Below, one piece after another: positions 20,733 through 31,532 of a DNA stretch of 64,000 nt. The number at the start of each line of letters is the position of its first letter. Positions within the stretch are counted from its first letter, which is position 1. The notes beneath the pieces are model-generated. The model was not told where the DNA came from and did no database searches. It worked only from the letters and a program-made list of their open reading frames with translations. Both the position numbers and the translations under genes were made by a program. Location of the stretch: NCBI GenBank assembly GCA_020853105.1, contig JADYZM010000028.1, forward strand, positions 53,994 to 117,993, given 5' to 3'. Source of the DNA: Flavobacteriales bacterium (GTDB taxonomy: Bacteria > Bacteroidota > Bacteroidia > Flavobacteriales_E > Vicingaceae).

Positions 20733-23700
20733 TTAAAAATTTAGTTGTAATCCCAATCTAATTCTTCTTGGTAAAGAAAAATTACCCGGGTCTAATAATT
20801 TAGCTTGGTATAAGTCTCTATAGGCTTGCTCGTCAGGATTACTAGCAATAAGAGTTTGCCATTCAGCAGCAGCTAGAAATCCGTCATCATCAGGATTACC
20901 GGTAGCAGAATAAACATCAAGAATGTTTTTTGTATCTAATAAATTTAATACTTGAAGATACACATTCAAATAGGCTTTTGTTCTCTCTTCGCCTTCACCT
21001 TTACCCCATTTCAAGTCAATATTTTTATCAATTTTTAAATCAACGTTGGTTTGCCATGGTAAACGTGAAGAATTTAAAGATGCTTCAATTGGACTGGAAA
21101 ATGCTCCAGTGATTACTGCACTGTTCACAATTCTAGATGTTTTGGTGTATGGAGTACCAGAAGCTGTTCTAACAATAAGGTTAAGCCCGGTATTGGATAA
21201 TATATCTTTACCAAAAAGTACAGGTCCGTTGTAACTTTTTCCTGAACCATATCTATAATCGGCAGAAAGTACAAAAGCATGACGTTGATCAAAAGCTAAA
21301 GGTATCAGAGTTTTCAAATTACTGTTACCGCTAGATACTAAGTTTAAAGAAGTTGTTGAACTAGAACCCGTTCCATCAGCAAATTGTAGTGTATAAGATG
21401 CTCTCATTGAGAAGTTTTTTTGTCTTCTTAAATCATAAGAAAAAGTTAATCCTTTAACTGTTCCAAAATCTTGATTACCGTAAGATAAATAGTTTTCTGG
21501 ATAAGCACCGGTTACTCTAATTGCCTGAACCATGTCTCTTTGTTCGCGATAGAAGGCTGCAATTTTAACAGAAGAATAATTATTTAATTTTTGTTGAAAC
21601 CCTAATTCGTAGTCGATTGTTTTTTCGGCTTTCAAATCAGGATTGTTGATTGTATTATTTGTATTTTGAATTAACAAATAATCAATCAATTGTAAACTGC
21701 TGTTTGATGATGGTCGTTGTGTTAACACATCGTAGTGAGCAAAAAACAAAGCTTCATCTGAAATCGGGAATGAGAATGCAATACGAGGAGAAACATTTAC
21801 CTGTGGTTCATAATCCTTAAATGAGGCAGGACTTAAATCTTTCAAAACTATATTATCGTTAGCATCAACCAACCATGGGTTTGGAGTTCCTGTTGAATGT
21901 AGAACTGTTGGGTCAGTAATTAACTTACCATCAGCATCATACCATGTATCTCCATCTCGATAACCCACAATGTTACTAACTTTTGGGTCAGCTGCATCAG
22001 AAACATAAACAACAAAATCATTTCCTATATTTGATGGTTTGTCTGGAATATTACCAACTTCAGCAACAGTTTTAACAGGGAACATAGAGTATTTATCAAT
22101 AAGAACAGGCTGGTTAGCGTCGTATCTATCAACACGAACACCTATATTAAAAATTAAATCTTCAAAGGCAAATTTATCTTGAATATAGCCCGCCATATAA
22201 ATTGGTTTAAATGCACCTTGCTCTCTCAACAGATTCCCATTTGCATCTTTTTTTGTAAAGAAGTCATCTAAACTGGTGTTGCCAGATAATTTTTTACCTG
22301 TATAATCATATCCATAATAGTTGATACCATTTTGCCCATAGTTGTTTAACAAATCTTCGGCAGTAAAATCAGAAATTTCCCATAAACCATTACCATAAGA
22401 ATCAAAATCAATCCAATCAGTACCTTTCTCAGATAGTCCAAGTTTTTTTCTGATATTTTTATCAAATTGAGTTTGGTTTGGTCCATAATAGGGTCTGAAA
22501 GTGTATTCATATACTGTATCAATTCCACCACCGGAATTTGGAACATAAAATTCTTGAGTTCCAACATCGTAGTTTCCTTGTGTGAAATCTCTATTGTCTA
22601 TATGAGTATTAACTAACCCTCTACCAGTAGTCCATAAAGCACGTGGAGCAATATTATAATTGCTTGTAGAACGTTGTTCGTATTGGAATCCGATTTTAAT
22701 AGAATGGCCTTTGATTTCAGCACTACCTGAAGTAGTGATTCTTAATTGGTCACTTGTTGTCATTTCATATCCATTATATGGAGTACCCATAGATGACCAC
22801 AAGTTATAAACAGAACTTGGGCCATCTCCATTTAATAATCCACCATTTCCTTGAACTTGCACAGGTCTTTCCCAGTGTCCCTCCATTTCATTTGCAAAAA
22901 TTGTATAGTAATTATCGGTATAATTAGCTAGGACTGGGTTTATTTCATCTCTTTGGAACTGATATTGAACTACCTCAGGAGTAGATAAATATCCTCTCAA
23001 AGTATCCACTACATTTCCGTTAGCATCGGTTGGATAAAATGTCTCGAAATTATAGGTATTTTGTCTGATTGATTTGAACTTTCCAACATAACCATAGTTA
23101 GCAAGTTGATCTTGATGTTGCTCAGATTGAACTTTTTGGTACACATTTGAATAGTCAGCCTGTAATGAAACAAAAGCATTTTTAATTAGTGAAGGATTGT
23201 CTTTATCCTCGTTGTTATCAAAACGTTGAGTAAAACGAACATACGAACGCCAAGAACGATCAATTAATTGGGGATTGTTTTGAGAGTTTAATAATGCAAA
23301 ACTTCGAACATAAGCCAATCTATCGCTATAATCAAATGTACCTCCCAAAGTAATTGTTGTATTTTTAGTAGGAGAAATATCAATTTTTCCTGCTAAATTC
23401 ATACCTAAAGCCCCCACATTTTGACGAAATTTGATTGTTTCCATATCTTTAGCTTTGATAAAGGAACCGTTATTTATTATACCGCTACCACCTTCATCAA
23501 TACGTCTTGAATATGGATTAGAATTTAATTCAGCCATCATTTCGTTTGTGAGTTTGTAATTATCAATTGCAGAAGGTCTTGGATCAACCTCATGTTTAAA
23601 CTCACCTGAAATAAAGAAACCTGCAATAGCGTCAGTTTTATTTCCTGCTGTATCTTTTTTGGTTAAAATAGGACCTGCTAAATTAAAACCTAACAAGTTG

Positions 23701-24467
23701 AAACCAAATTGGTCTAATCCAACTACTTTTTCACCGCTTTTAAACCCTGAAGTTAAATATTCAAGACCACCAAACCATTCTTTAGAAGCACCTCTGGTTG
23801 TGATGCTGACAATACCACCTGTAGCATCACCGTATTCAGCTGGCATACCACCAGTAATAACAGTTACTTGCTCAATTGCAGCATTTGGTAAATTTGCAGA
23901 ACCTCTAACACGAATACCATCTATATATGTATCAGTACCCGAACTTCTAGAACCCCTGATATTATACGAACCATCTTCGTTGACATTAACACCACCAACA
24001 GTTTGAGCAATAGATGCAGCAGAACGTCCTGGCATTTTAGCAATATCCTCTCTACTAACAGTACCTCCTGTTGAGGTTTGATCTTTTGAAATTAATGGCA
24101 CCTCATAGTCAACCAATTCAAATTTATCCAAATCAATACCTTGTCCTGCCTTTATATCAGCAAACGTGATTTTACCATCATTTACAACAATACCTGATAT
24201 TTTTACAGGTTGATATCCAACATAAGATGCTTGAATCTCATACGAACCCGGTGTTAACGCAGAAATGGTATATTTACCATCCATGTCGGTCATAGAGCCT
24301 GCAACCTGAGCTCCTCCTTTAAATACCACAACGTTGGCAAATGGGAGCGGCTCATTGGTTGCCTTATCAATCATTTTTCCTTTAATAGTACCACCTGATT
24401 GTGCTTGAGCTAACAACACAAAAAACATGGAAAATGTAAAAACAGCTAGTTTTTTCAACATATTCAA
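20733..24467 (-). CDS. TonB-dependent receptor with N-terminal CarboxypepD_reg-like domain
   Basis: GTIKGKMIDKATNEPLPFANVVV...; plug VNVNEDGSYNIRGSRSSGTDTYIDGIRVRG; terminal LPRRIRLGLQLNF. Confidence 0.93.
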   Translation of the reverse strand: MNMLKKLAVFTFSMFFVLLAQAQSGGTIKGKMIDKATNEPLPFANVVVFKGGAQVAGSMTDMDGKYTISALTPGSYEIQASYVGYQPVKISGIVVNDGKITFADIKAGQGIDLDKFELVDYEVPLISKDQTSTGGTVSREDIAKMPGRSAASIAQTVGGVNVNEDGSYNIRGSRSSGTDTYIDGIRVRGSANLPNAAIEQVTVITGGMPAEYGDATGGIVSITTRGASKEWFGGLEYLTSGFKSGEKVVGLDQFGFNLLGFNLAGPILTKKDTAGNKTDAIAGFFISGEFKHEVDPRPSAIDNYKLTNEMMAELNSNPYSRRIDEGGSGIINNGSFIKAKDMETIKFRQNVGALGMNLAGKIDISPTKNTTITLGGTFDYSDRLAYVRSFALLNSQNNPQLIDRSWRSYVRFTQRFDNNEDKDNPSLIKNAFVSLQADYSNVYQKVQSEQHQDQLANYGYVGKFKSIRQNTYNFETFYPTDANGNVVDTLRGYLSTPEVVQYQFQRDEINPVLANYTDNYYTIFANEMEGHWERPVQVQGNGGLLNGDGPSSVYNLWSSMGTPYNGYEMTTSDQLRITTSGSAEIKGHSIKIGFQYEQRSTSNYNIAPRALWTTGRGLVNTHIDNRDFTQGNYDVGTQEFYVPNSGGGIDTVYEYTFRPYYGPNQTQFDKNIRKKLGLSEKGTDWIDFDSYGNGLWEISDFTAEDLLNNYGQNGINYYGYDYTGKKLSGNTSLDDFFTKKDANGNLLREQGAFKPIYMAGYIQDKFAFEDLIFNIGVRVDRYDANQPVLIDKYSMFPVKTVAEVGNIPDKPSNIGNDFVVYVSDAADPKVSNIVGYRDGDTWYDADGKLITDPTVLHSTGTPNPWLVDANDNIVLKDLSPASFKDYEPQVNVSPRIAFSFPISDEALFFAHYDVLTQRPSSNSSLQLIDYLLIQNTNNTINNPDLKAEKTIDYELGFQQKLNNYSSVKIAAFYREQRDMVQAIRVTGAYPENYLSYGNQDFGTVKGLTFSYDLRRQKNFSMRASYTLQFADGTGSSSTTSLNLVSSGNSNLKTLIPLAFDQRHAFVLSADYRYGSGKSYNGPVLFGKDILSNTGLNLIVRTASGTPYTKTSRIVNSAVITGAFSSPIEASLNSSRLPWQTNVDLKIDKNIDLKWGKGEGEERTKAYLNVYLQVLNLLDTKNILDVYSATGNPDDDGFLAAAEWQTLIASNPDEQAYRDLYQAKLLDPGNFSLPRRIRLGLQLNF

Positions 24468-24741
24468 TAATTTAATCCTTTAATATAAATCGTGCAAATT
24501 ATAGAGGCGTAAAGATATGGAATATAAAATCATTAAAACAAATTAATGAGGTGCATTTTTAATAAAAATCTTGGAAACTTATTCACATTTCTTTATAATT
24601 CAGTGAAAATCAATCTCTAATTTTTTAATATGTATAACTTTTTTACTCGTTAAAAGATACATTTTTAAGACATTCTTTTTTTAATGAAAAAATATTTTAT
24701 TTAAAAAATAATCCTTTGAATTTGGAAAGTAGTTTTATTTT

Positions 24742-25854
24742 ATGCATATTTACAACAATCTACTAATAAATAAAGCTGTATTGAGTAAACTTTTAGCCAT
24801 ATTTTTATACCCACTTTCTTTTCTATACGGATTAGCTACGTATTTGAGAAACAAATGTTTTGATTTAGATATTTTTAAATCTATAGAATTCAGGTTACCA
24901 ATTATTTCTGTTGGTAATTTGAGTGTTGGAGGTGTTGGAAAAACACCTCATGTTGAATATTTGATTAGATTATTATTAAGAGAACAATTTAAAACAGCTA
25001 CATTGAGCAGAGGCTATGGTCGGCTTACTTCTGGCTATTATATCTCCGATAATAATTCAACTATTTTTGAAATTGGCGACGAACCTATGCAATTTAAAAG
25101 AAAATTTCAAGAAATTACTGTTGCAGTTGATGAAAAAAGAGTAAGAGGAATACGTAATATTATTAAGGAATCACCGGTAACTCAAGTAATAATTTTAGAT
25201 GATGCATATCAGCATAGGGCGGTAAAACCGGGTATTAACATTTTGGTAACAGACTACAGTAAATTATATATCGATGACCACGTTTTGCCTTCGGGAAGAT
25301 TACGAGAATGGGCTATGGGAAGTGATAGGGCAGATATTATTATTGTTTCAAAAACTCCATCTATTTTATCCCCAATTGATTTAAGAAGAATTAAAGAAGA
25401 ATTGAACCCAAAACCCTATCAAGAAATTTATTTCTCATATACAAAATATAGCGAATTAATTCCATTTACTAAAGCTGCTATTGAATTTTCAGAAAATATT
25501 TCCAGCAGTAACTCAGTTTTATTAATCACCGGAATTGCGAAACCACTACCCTTATACTATTATTTAAAAGATAAATACACACACATTGAACATTTAAAAT
25601 TTCCTGATCATCACTATTTCACAAGTAAAGATATAGAAACTATAAAAAATACTTTCATCAGTTTATATGGTAATAATAAATTATTGATAACAACCGAAAA
25701 AGATATAATGAGATTATCTTTGCAAGAAATAAAGGAAAATATTGAAGATATTCCGTTGTTTTATTTACCGATAGAAATATGCTTTCATGGAAATGGTGGA
25801 GAGGAGTTTGACTCTAAAATAATTAAATATGTTAAATCGAATACAAGAAACTAA
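24742..25854 (+). CDS. lpxK: Tetraacyldisaccharide 4'-kinase
   Basis: PIISVGNLSVGGVGKTPHVEYLIRLL; DDAYQHRAVKPGINILVTDY; LPSGRLREW. Confidence 0.93.
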   Translation: MHIYNNLLINKAVLSKLLAIFLYPLSFLYGLATYLRNKCFDLDIFKSIEFRLPIISVGNLSVGGVGKTPHVEYLIRLLLREQFKTATLSRGYGRLTSGYYISDNNSTIFEIGDEPMQFKRKFQEITVAVDEKRVRGIRNIIKESPVTQVIILDDAYQHRAVKPGINILVTDYSKLYIDDHVLPSGRLREWAMGSDRADIIIVSKTPSILSPIDLRRIKEELNPKPYQEIYFSYTKYSELIPFTKAAIEFSENISSSNSVLLITGIAKPLPLYYYLKDKYTHIEHLKFPDHHYFTSKDIETIKNTFISLYGNNKLLITTEKDIMRLSLQEIKENIEDIPLFYLPIEICFHGNGGEEFDSKIIKYVKSNTRN

Positions 25855-26668
25855 GAAATACATTCAATCAATTACGCAGTTAAATCCTGTGGTTGGTATT
25901 GTACTAGGTAGTGGTTTGGGGAATTTAGCACATCAAATTGATATAGAGGTGAGTATTCCTTATAGTCAAATTCCTAATTTTCCTGTTTCAACTGTTGAAG
26001 GGCACGAAGGAAACCTTATTGTTGGTAAAATTGAAGGAATTAGTATTGTAGCCTTACAAGGCAGATTTCATTATTACGAAGGATATTCAGCCCAAGAATG
26101 CACCTTTCCAATTCGTTTATTTAAATCATTAGGCATTCAACTTTTGATATTAAGCAATGCCAGCGGTGGAGTTAACTCTTCATTTCAAATTGGAGATATA
26201 ATGATTATCAACGACCATATTAATCTGTTGCCGGATAATCCACTACGAGGCAAAAATATTGATGAGTTAGGTCCACGCTTCCCTGACATGAGCGCTCCCT
26301 ACTCTATTGAATACATTAAAAAGTTAAAAACTATTGCGTCTAGACATAATATTACGCTTAGAGAAGGTGTTTATGCTGCTCTCTCAGGACCAACGTACGA
26401 AACTCCTGCAGAATATGCATTTGTAAAATTCTTAGGTGCAGATGCAGTTGGTATGAGTACAGTCCCTGAAGTAATAGTTGCAAATCACATGAACATACCG
26501 TGTGTTGCACTTTCTGTTATTACTGATTTAGGAGTTTCTGGCAAAATTGTTGAAATTTCTCACGAAGAGGTTCAAGAAATTGCTGCTAGGGCTGAACCAA
26601 AACTAACACTTCTAATTAAAGAATTAGTAAAAAGTGTTCAGGAACCAAAATCAGAACTTTGTTTATAG
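25829..26668 (+). CDS. Purine-nucleoside phosphorylase (class I)
   Basis: VGIVLGSGLGNLA; VEGHEGNLIVGKI; LSNASGGVNSSFQIGDIMIINDHINL; GADAVGMSTVPEVIVANH. Confidence 0.93.
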   Translation: MLNRIQETKKYIQSITQLNPVVGIVLGSGLGNLAHQIDIEVSIPYSQIPNFPVSTVEGHEGNLIVGKIEGISIVALQGRFHYYEGYSAQECTFPIRLFKSLGIQLLILSNASGGVNSSFQIGDIMIINDHINLLPDNPLRGKNIDELGPRFPDMSAPYSIEYIKKLKTIASRHNITLREGVYAALSGPTYETPAEYAFVKFLGADAVGMSTVPEVIVANHMNIPCVALSVITDLGVSGKIVEISHEEVQEIAARAEPKLTLLIKELVKSVQEPKSELCL

Positions 26669-26746
26669 AAAAATTCTACTTTTGAGTTTATTTTCTAATA
26701 AAATTTAGGCACTCAAAATTTAAGAATAGCAGTTATTTATTCAAAC

Positions 26747-27358
26747 ATGATTATCATTGGAATAGCAGGAGGAACAGGTTCAGGAAAATCAACCGTTGTT
26801 AAACGAATTGCAGAATTATTGCCAAAAGAAAATATTTCAGTTTTAATGCAAGACTCATATTATTTAGATAATAAAAATCTTTCGTTTGATGAGCGAATAC
26901 AAATTAACTACGATCACCCAAACTCCATTGATTTCGAATTGCTGAACAAACATATAGAAGATTTAAAATCTGGAAGTAATATAGAACAACCTATATATTC
27001 ATACTCAACTCATTCCAGAACGGGGGAATACAATTCAATTCAACCAAGAGACATTCTGATTGTCGAAGGAATTTTAATTTTTACAAACGAAAAATTAAGA
27101 AATCAATGCGATATAAAAATTTTTGTACATGCTGATTCAGATTTAAGATTGATGAGAAGAATAAAGAGAGATATTTCTGAAAGAGGAAGATATTTATCAG
27201 AGGTATTGCATAGGTACGAAAACACACTAAAACCCATGCACAATCAATTTATAGAGCCAACAATGAAATACGCAGACATCATCATTCCAATTGGAGGAGA
27301 AAATAAAGTAGCTATTGATATTTTATCTTCAATGATTAAAGAAAAAATAAAAAAATAG
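26747..27358 (+). CDS. udk: Uridine kinase
   Basis: IIGIAGGTGSGKSTVVKRI; VEGILIFTNEKLRNQCDIKIFV; RRIKRDISERGR. Confidence 0.93.
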   Translation: MIIIGIAGGTGSGKSTVVKRIAELLPKENISVLMQDSYYLDNKNLSFDERIQINYDHPNSIDFELLNKHIEDLKSGSNIEQPIYSYSTHSRTGEYNSIQPRDILIVEGILIFTNEKLRNQCDIKIFVHADSDLRLMRRIKRDISERGRYLSEVLHRYENTLKPMHNQFIEPTMKYADIIIPIGGENKVAIDILSSMIKEKIKK

Positions 27359-27361
27359 GTT

Positions 27362-30300
27362 ATGCTAAAACTTCGCCTGAAAATAATCTTACCATTTCTT
27401 CTTTTTTTCAGTACCATTGCTTTATCCCAAAATAAGACTAATCCTTATTTTCAGCAGCATGTTGAGTACAACATTTCTGTAACTTTGAATGATAATTTGC
27501 ATGAACTTAACGCCAACCAAACAATCAAATACACAAACAATTCTCCGGACAAACTGGAATTGATTTATTTTCATTTATGGCCAAACGGTTACAAGAGCTA
27601 CAAAAGTGCTTTGAGCAAACAAAAATTAGAATCCGGTAGTACCGACCTTTATTTTGCAAAACAAGAAGAATTGGGTTTTATAGATGGATTAAACTTTACT
27701 TCATCAAATAAGAAATTGGAATGGGAATATGTTTATCCTGATGAAGATATTTGTAGGATATACTTGCCAGAAGCTTTACTACCTGGAGAAACTATAGAAA
27801 TTTCTACTCCATTTAGAGTAAAAATTCCAGTTGGAAAATTTTCCCGATTAGGACATATCGGCCAATCCTATCAAATTACTCAATGGTATCCAAAACCGGC
27901 AGTATATGACAGAGATGGTTGGCATGCAATGCCCTATTTGGATCAAGGAGAGTTTTATTCTGAATACGGAACTTTTGATGTAAAAATAACTTTACCAAAA
28001 AATTATGTTGTAGGTTCTACCGGAGATATAGTTGATGGTGAAGATGAGATAAACTGGCTTAATCAAAAGGTTGACAGCACAAGACGAATTACTGATTTTG
28101 TTTCTACAGATTTAAGTTTTCCTGAATCGAGCAGTTCGTTAAAAACTTTACATTTTCATCAAGAAAAGGTTCATGATTTTGCTTGGTTTGCCGACAAAAG
28201 ATATCATGTTTTAAAAGGTGAAGTAGAATTGCCCCACTCAAAAGAAAAAGTTACTACTTGGGCAATGTTTACTAACAATGAAGCTGATTTATGGAAAAAT
28301 AGTATTGACTATTTAAACGACGCAATATATTATTACTCTTTATGGAATGGAGATTACCCATACAAACAAGTAACCGCAGTTGATGGAGCATTGAGTGCCG
28401 GTGGCGGCATGGAATATCCAAATGTAACAGTTATTGGAAACTCAGGAAATGCATTTGGTTTAGAAACCGTCATTATGCATGAGGTTGGACACAACTGGTT
28501 TTATGGAATATTAGGTTCAAATGAAAGGCTACACCCGTGGATGGATGAAGGTATAAATTCATTGAACGAAAACAGGTACATTGAAACCAAGTATCCAAAT
28601 AAAAAATTATTTGATTTGGGAAAAGACTCATCAGTTTCTGGGTTATCCAATTTTTTTGACTTAACAAAATATCCACACAAATGCTCATACGAGCTCATGT
28701 ATCTGATTAATGCAAAACGTAATCTTGATCAGCCTATTGAAGAGCATAGTGCCGAATACACCTCATTAAACTATGGTGGAATTGTTTATTCAAAAACAGC
28801 AATAGTGTTTGATTACTTAAAAGCATACTTAGGTAACGACATGTTTGACAATTGCATGCAAGAGTATTTTAACCGATGGAAATTCAAGCATCCTCAACCA
28901 AGTGATTTACGACAAGTTTTTGAAGATGTTACCAATAAAGACTTGGGTTGGTTTTTTGATGATATTATAAAAACAACAAAAAAAATAGATTATAAAATAA
29001 TATCTGCCAAGCCAGACACTTCAAATCCAGAAAATATCTTAATTAAGATAAAAAATAAAGGAGGAATCAATGGTCCTTTTTCTATTTCAGGAATTAAAGA
29101 TTCACAATTAAAAACTACACAGTGGTACGAGCCAATTGGAAAAAAAGCATTTGTACCATTTAAAAAAGAAGAATATGATTCATATAGGATTGATGCTCAA
29201 CTAGAAATTCCTGAAATATCAAGAAAAAATAACACCTTAAAAAGTTCTGGTTTGTTCAAAAGAATGGAACCCATCAGATTTCAATTGATAGGAAGTTTAG
29301 AAAACCCAGATAAAACACAACTTTTCTTCTCACCAATTGTAGGGTGGAACAGCAACGATAAATTCATGCTCGGAACAGCTATATATAATTCAGTCATTCC
29401 GAGTAAGAAATTTGAATACATTATCTCTCCCATGTATGCTTTTGGGTCAGAAAAAGTGAATGGATATGCTTCTACTTTTTATCATTTCTATCCAAATCAA
29501 ATTTTTCAAGACATAAACTTTGGTGTTAAAACAGCTTCATTCAGTTATTTAGTGTTTAACAAACCGAACAGCGGCTCAATACAACCACTTAAATATTACA
29601 AACTTGCACCTCAAATCAACTTTGAGTTTAAAAAAGCAAGAGCAAGACAGTTTCATAGCTACTTTGCAAGTATTGAAAACACAAATATTTACGAAGAAAA
29701 AGCGAGGTTTTACAGGACGCCCGATAATACTCTTAAGTACGAATTAAATCTCGAACAATTCTATGTAAATCAGTTGACATTAGGCGTTTTGAGCAAAAAT
29801 CCTATCAATCCTTATAATGCTTCAATTAACATTCAACAATCAGAAAAATTTTTAAAAATTAATATAGAGGCAAATTATAAATTTGCATACAAGAAAAAGA
29901 ACAGTGGCTTAGATATTCGTTTTTTTATCGGACGGTTCTTATATAACGATAAAGCAAACACAAGATTTAACTATAATTTAAGCGGAAATTCTGATTACTT
30001 GTATAATCATATTTTGTTGGCAAGAAACACCATTAATGGTTTTTTAAATCAGCAGGCAATGATTAGTGATGGAGGATTTAAAAATTATACAACAACAAGT
30101 TCTTCAAATAAATGGTTGAATGCAATTAATTTAAAAACCACACTACCGGCACGTTTTATAGGTCTTTATGCTGATTTTGGTTTAACCGGATATACCACTA
30201 AAAATTACAAAGGTGATGAAGTTGATGAAGCCTCTGATATTACTTATGGATTTGGAACAACTTTAATTCTATTTCCTGATATGTTTGAAATCTATTTTCC

Positions 30301-30415
30301 AATTAAACTTTCAAGCGATTTGAATCAATTGAAATATATGGAAACTGTTCGGTTTATGTTGAATTTAAACCTGGTTAAACCTTTTGAAAGGATTAGAAAC
30401 CTACAAGTAAATTAA
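27362..30415 (+). CDS. M1 family metallopeptidase
   Basis: GGGMEYPNVTVIG and VIMHEVGHNWFYGILGSNERLHPWMDEGINSLNE. Confidence 0.9.
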   Translation: MLKLRLKIILPFLLFFSTIALSQNKTNPYFQQHVEYNISVTLNDNLHELNANQTIKYTNNSPDKLELIYFHLWPNGYKSYKSALSKQKLESGSTDLYFAKQEELGFIDGLNFTSSNKKLEWEYVYPDEDICRIYLPEALLPGETIEISTPFRVKIPVGKFSRLGHIGQSYQITQWYPKPAVYDRDGWHAMPYLDQGEFYSEYGTFDVKITLPKNYVVGSTGDIVDGEDEINWLNQKVDSTRRITDFVSTDLSFPESSSSLKTLHFHQEKVHDFAWFADKRYHVLKGEVELPHSKEKVTTWAMFTNNEADLWKNSIDYLNDAIYYYSLWNGDYPYKQVTAVDGALSAGGGMEYPNVTVIGNSGNAFGLETVIMHEVGHNWFYGILGSNERLHPWMDEGINSLNENRYIETKYPNKKLFDLGKDSSVSGLSNFFDLTKYPHKCSYELMYLINAKRNLDQPIEEHSAEYTSLNYGGIVYSKTAIVFDYLKAYLGNDMFDNCMQEYFNRWKFKHPQPSDLRQVFEDVTNKDLGWFFDDIIKTTKKIDYKIISAKPDTSNPENILIKIKNKGGINGPFSISGIKDSQLKTTQWYEPIGKKAFVPFKKEEYDSYRIDAQLEIPEISRKNNTLKSSGLFKRMEPIRFQLIGSLENPDKTQLFFSPIVGWNSNDKFMLGTAIYNSVIPSKKFEYIISPMYAFGSEKVNGYASTFYHFYPNQIFQDINFGVKTASFSYLVFNKPNSGSIQPLKYYKLAPQINFEFKKARARQFHSYFASIENTNIYEEKARFYRTPDNTLKYELNLEQFYVNQLTLGVLSKNPINPYNASINIQQSEKFLKINIEANYKFAYKKKNSGLDIRFFIGRFLYNDKANTRFNYNLSGNSDYLYNHILLARNTINGFLNQQAMISDGGFKNYTTTSSSNKWLNAINLKTTLPARFIGLYADFGLTGYTTKNYKGDEVDEASDITYGFGTTLILFPDMFEIYFPIKLSSDLNQLKYMETVRFMLNLNLVKPFERIRNLQVN

Positions 30416-30433
30416 TTACTACCTTCGTGAAAT

Positions 30434-31183
30434 ATGCAAAACAGAACCAAAATATATTTTGCTTCCGACTTTCATTTGGGAGCACCAAACGAAACCGAAA
30501 GTAAAACAAGAGAAAAAAATATTGTGAACTGGTTAGATTCTATCAAGGTAGATGCAAAAGAAATTTATTTGGTCGGCGATGTTTTTGATTTTTGGTTTGA
30601 GTATAAACACTCTATTCCGAAAGGATTTGTAAGACTTCAAGGTAAAATTTCTGAATTAACCGATAGTGGCATCATCATTTATTGGTTTACAGGAAACCAC
30701 GACATGTGGATTTTTGATTATATCCCCAAAGAATTGGGAGTACAATTGGTTAGAGATAACGTAGTGAAGACTATTAACGGAAAAAAATTCTTTATTGGTC
30801 ACGGAGATGGCTTAGGACCTGGAGACCATGGTTATAAACTCATCAAAAAAATATTTGCAAACAAACTTTGCCAATGGGCATTTGCAAGAATTCATCCTAA
30901 CCTGGGAATTGGAATAGCAAATTTTTGGAGCAGAAGTAGTAGAAAATTAAATGCTGAACATGATGAAAAATTTTTAGGCGAAGAAAACGAGTGGCTTGTA
31001 ATCTTTTCGAAAGAATATTTGAAGAAGGAACACATCGATTATTTTATTTTTGGGCATAGACATCTCCCACTTGAAATTAAACTAAACGAGAAATCAACCT
31101 ATATAAATTTAGGGGAATGGATTAAATACAATCCTTATGCAGTTTTTGATGGTAATGATTTAAGTTTAAAGTATTTCAAATAA
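30434..31183 (+). CDS. lpxH: UDP-2,3-diacylglucosamine diphosphatase
   Basis: FASDFHLGAP; YLVGDVFDFWFEYKH; TGNHDMWIFDY; GHGDGLGPGDHGYK; FGHRHLPLE. Confidence 0.9.
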   Translation: MQNRTKIYFASDFHLGAPNETESKTREKNIVNWLDSIKVDAKEIYLVGDVFDFWFEYKHSIPKGFVRLQGKISELTDSGIIIYWFTGNHDMWIFDYIPKELGVQLVRDNVVKTINGKKFFIGHGDGLGPGDHGYKLIKKIFANKLCQWAFARIHPNLGIGIANFWSRSSRKLNAEHDEKFLGEENEWLVIFSKEYLKKEHIDYFIFGHRHLPLEIKLNEKSTYINLGEWIKYNPYAVFDGNDLSLKYFK

Positions 31184-31198
31184 GTTCACTTTTATAAC

Positions 31199-31206
31199 TA
31201 TATTTG
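31199..31206 (+). promoter_or_regulatory. Bacteroidota -7 box (TATATTTG) abutting the MerR gene
   Basis: TAnnTTTG match ending 6 nt before ATG 31212; no clear -33 TTG. Confidence 0.4.
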
Positions 31207-31211
31207 TTTCA

Positions 31212-31532
31212 ATGTCTGAATCCAAATTATATTACTCAATAGGAGAAGTATCTAAAATGTTAGGTGTTAATGCATCTTTAATCCGCTTTTGGGAAAAAGA
31301 ATTTGAAATATTAAAACCTAAAAAAAACACAAAGGGGAATCGTTCGTTCACATCACAAGATATTGAAAATTTGAAATTTATTTACCACTTGGTTAAAGAA
31401 AAAGGTTATACACTTGAAGGGGCAAAAAATATGTTAAAAACGTATCGTTTTCAAGCGAAGGAAAACTACGATATTATAAAATCACTTGAAGATATTAAAA
31501 GATTCTTGATAGAACTAAAAGAGGAGCTATAA
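31212..31532 (+). CDS. MerR family transcriptional regulator
   Basis: YYSIGEVSKMLGVNASLIRFWEKEFEILKPKKNTKGNRSFTSQDIENLKFIYHLV. Confidence 0.92.
   Translation: MSESKLYYSIGEVSKMLGVNASLIRFWEKEFEILKPKKNTKGNRSFTSQDIENLKFIYHLVKEKGYTLEGAKNMLKTYRFQAKENYDIIKSLEDIKRFLIELKEEL

Noticed and set aside
20401-20736. 111-aa plus-strand ORF over the 5' end of the 1410-aa gene
   Set aside because: Antisense shadow of a clear signal-peptide-bearing gene; no recognisable domain.
23659-24006. 115-aa plus-strand ORF inside the TonB receptor gene
   Set aside because: Antisense to a confidently assigned CDS, low-complexity proline-rich translation; typical shadow ORF.
24468-24741. Long AT-rich divergent intergenic region considered for an ncRNA
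   Set aside because: No strong hairpin, terminator or conserved motif visible; homopolymer-like A/T runs only.
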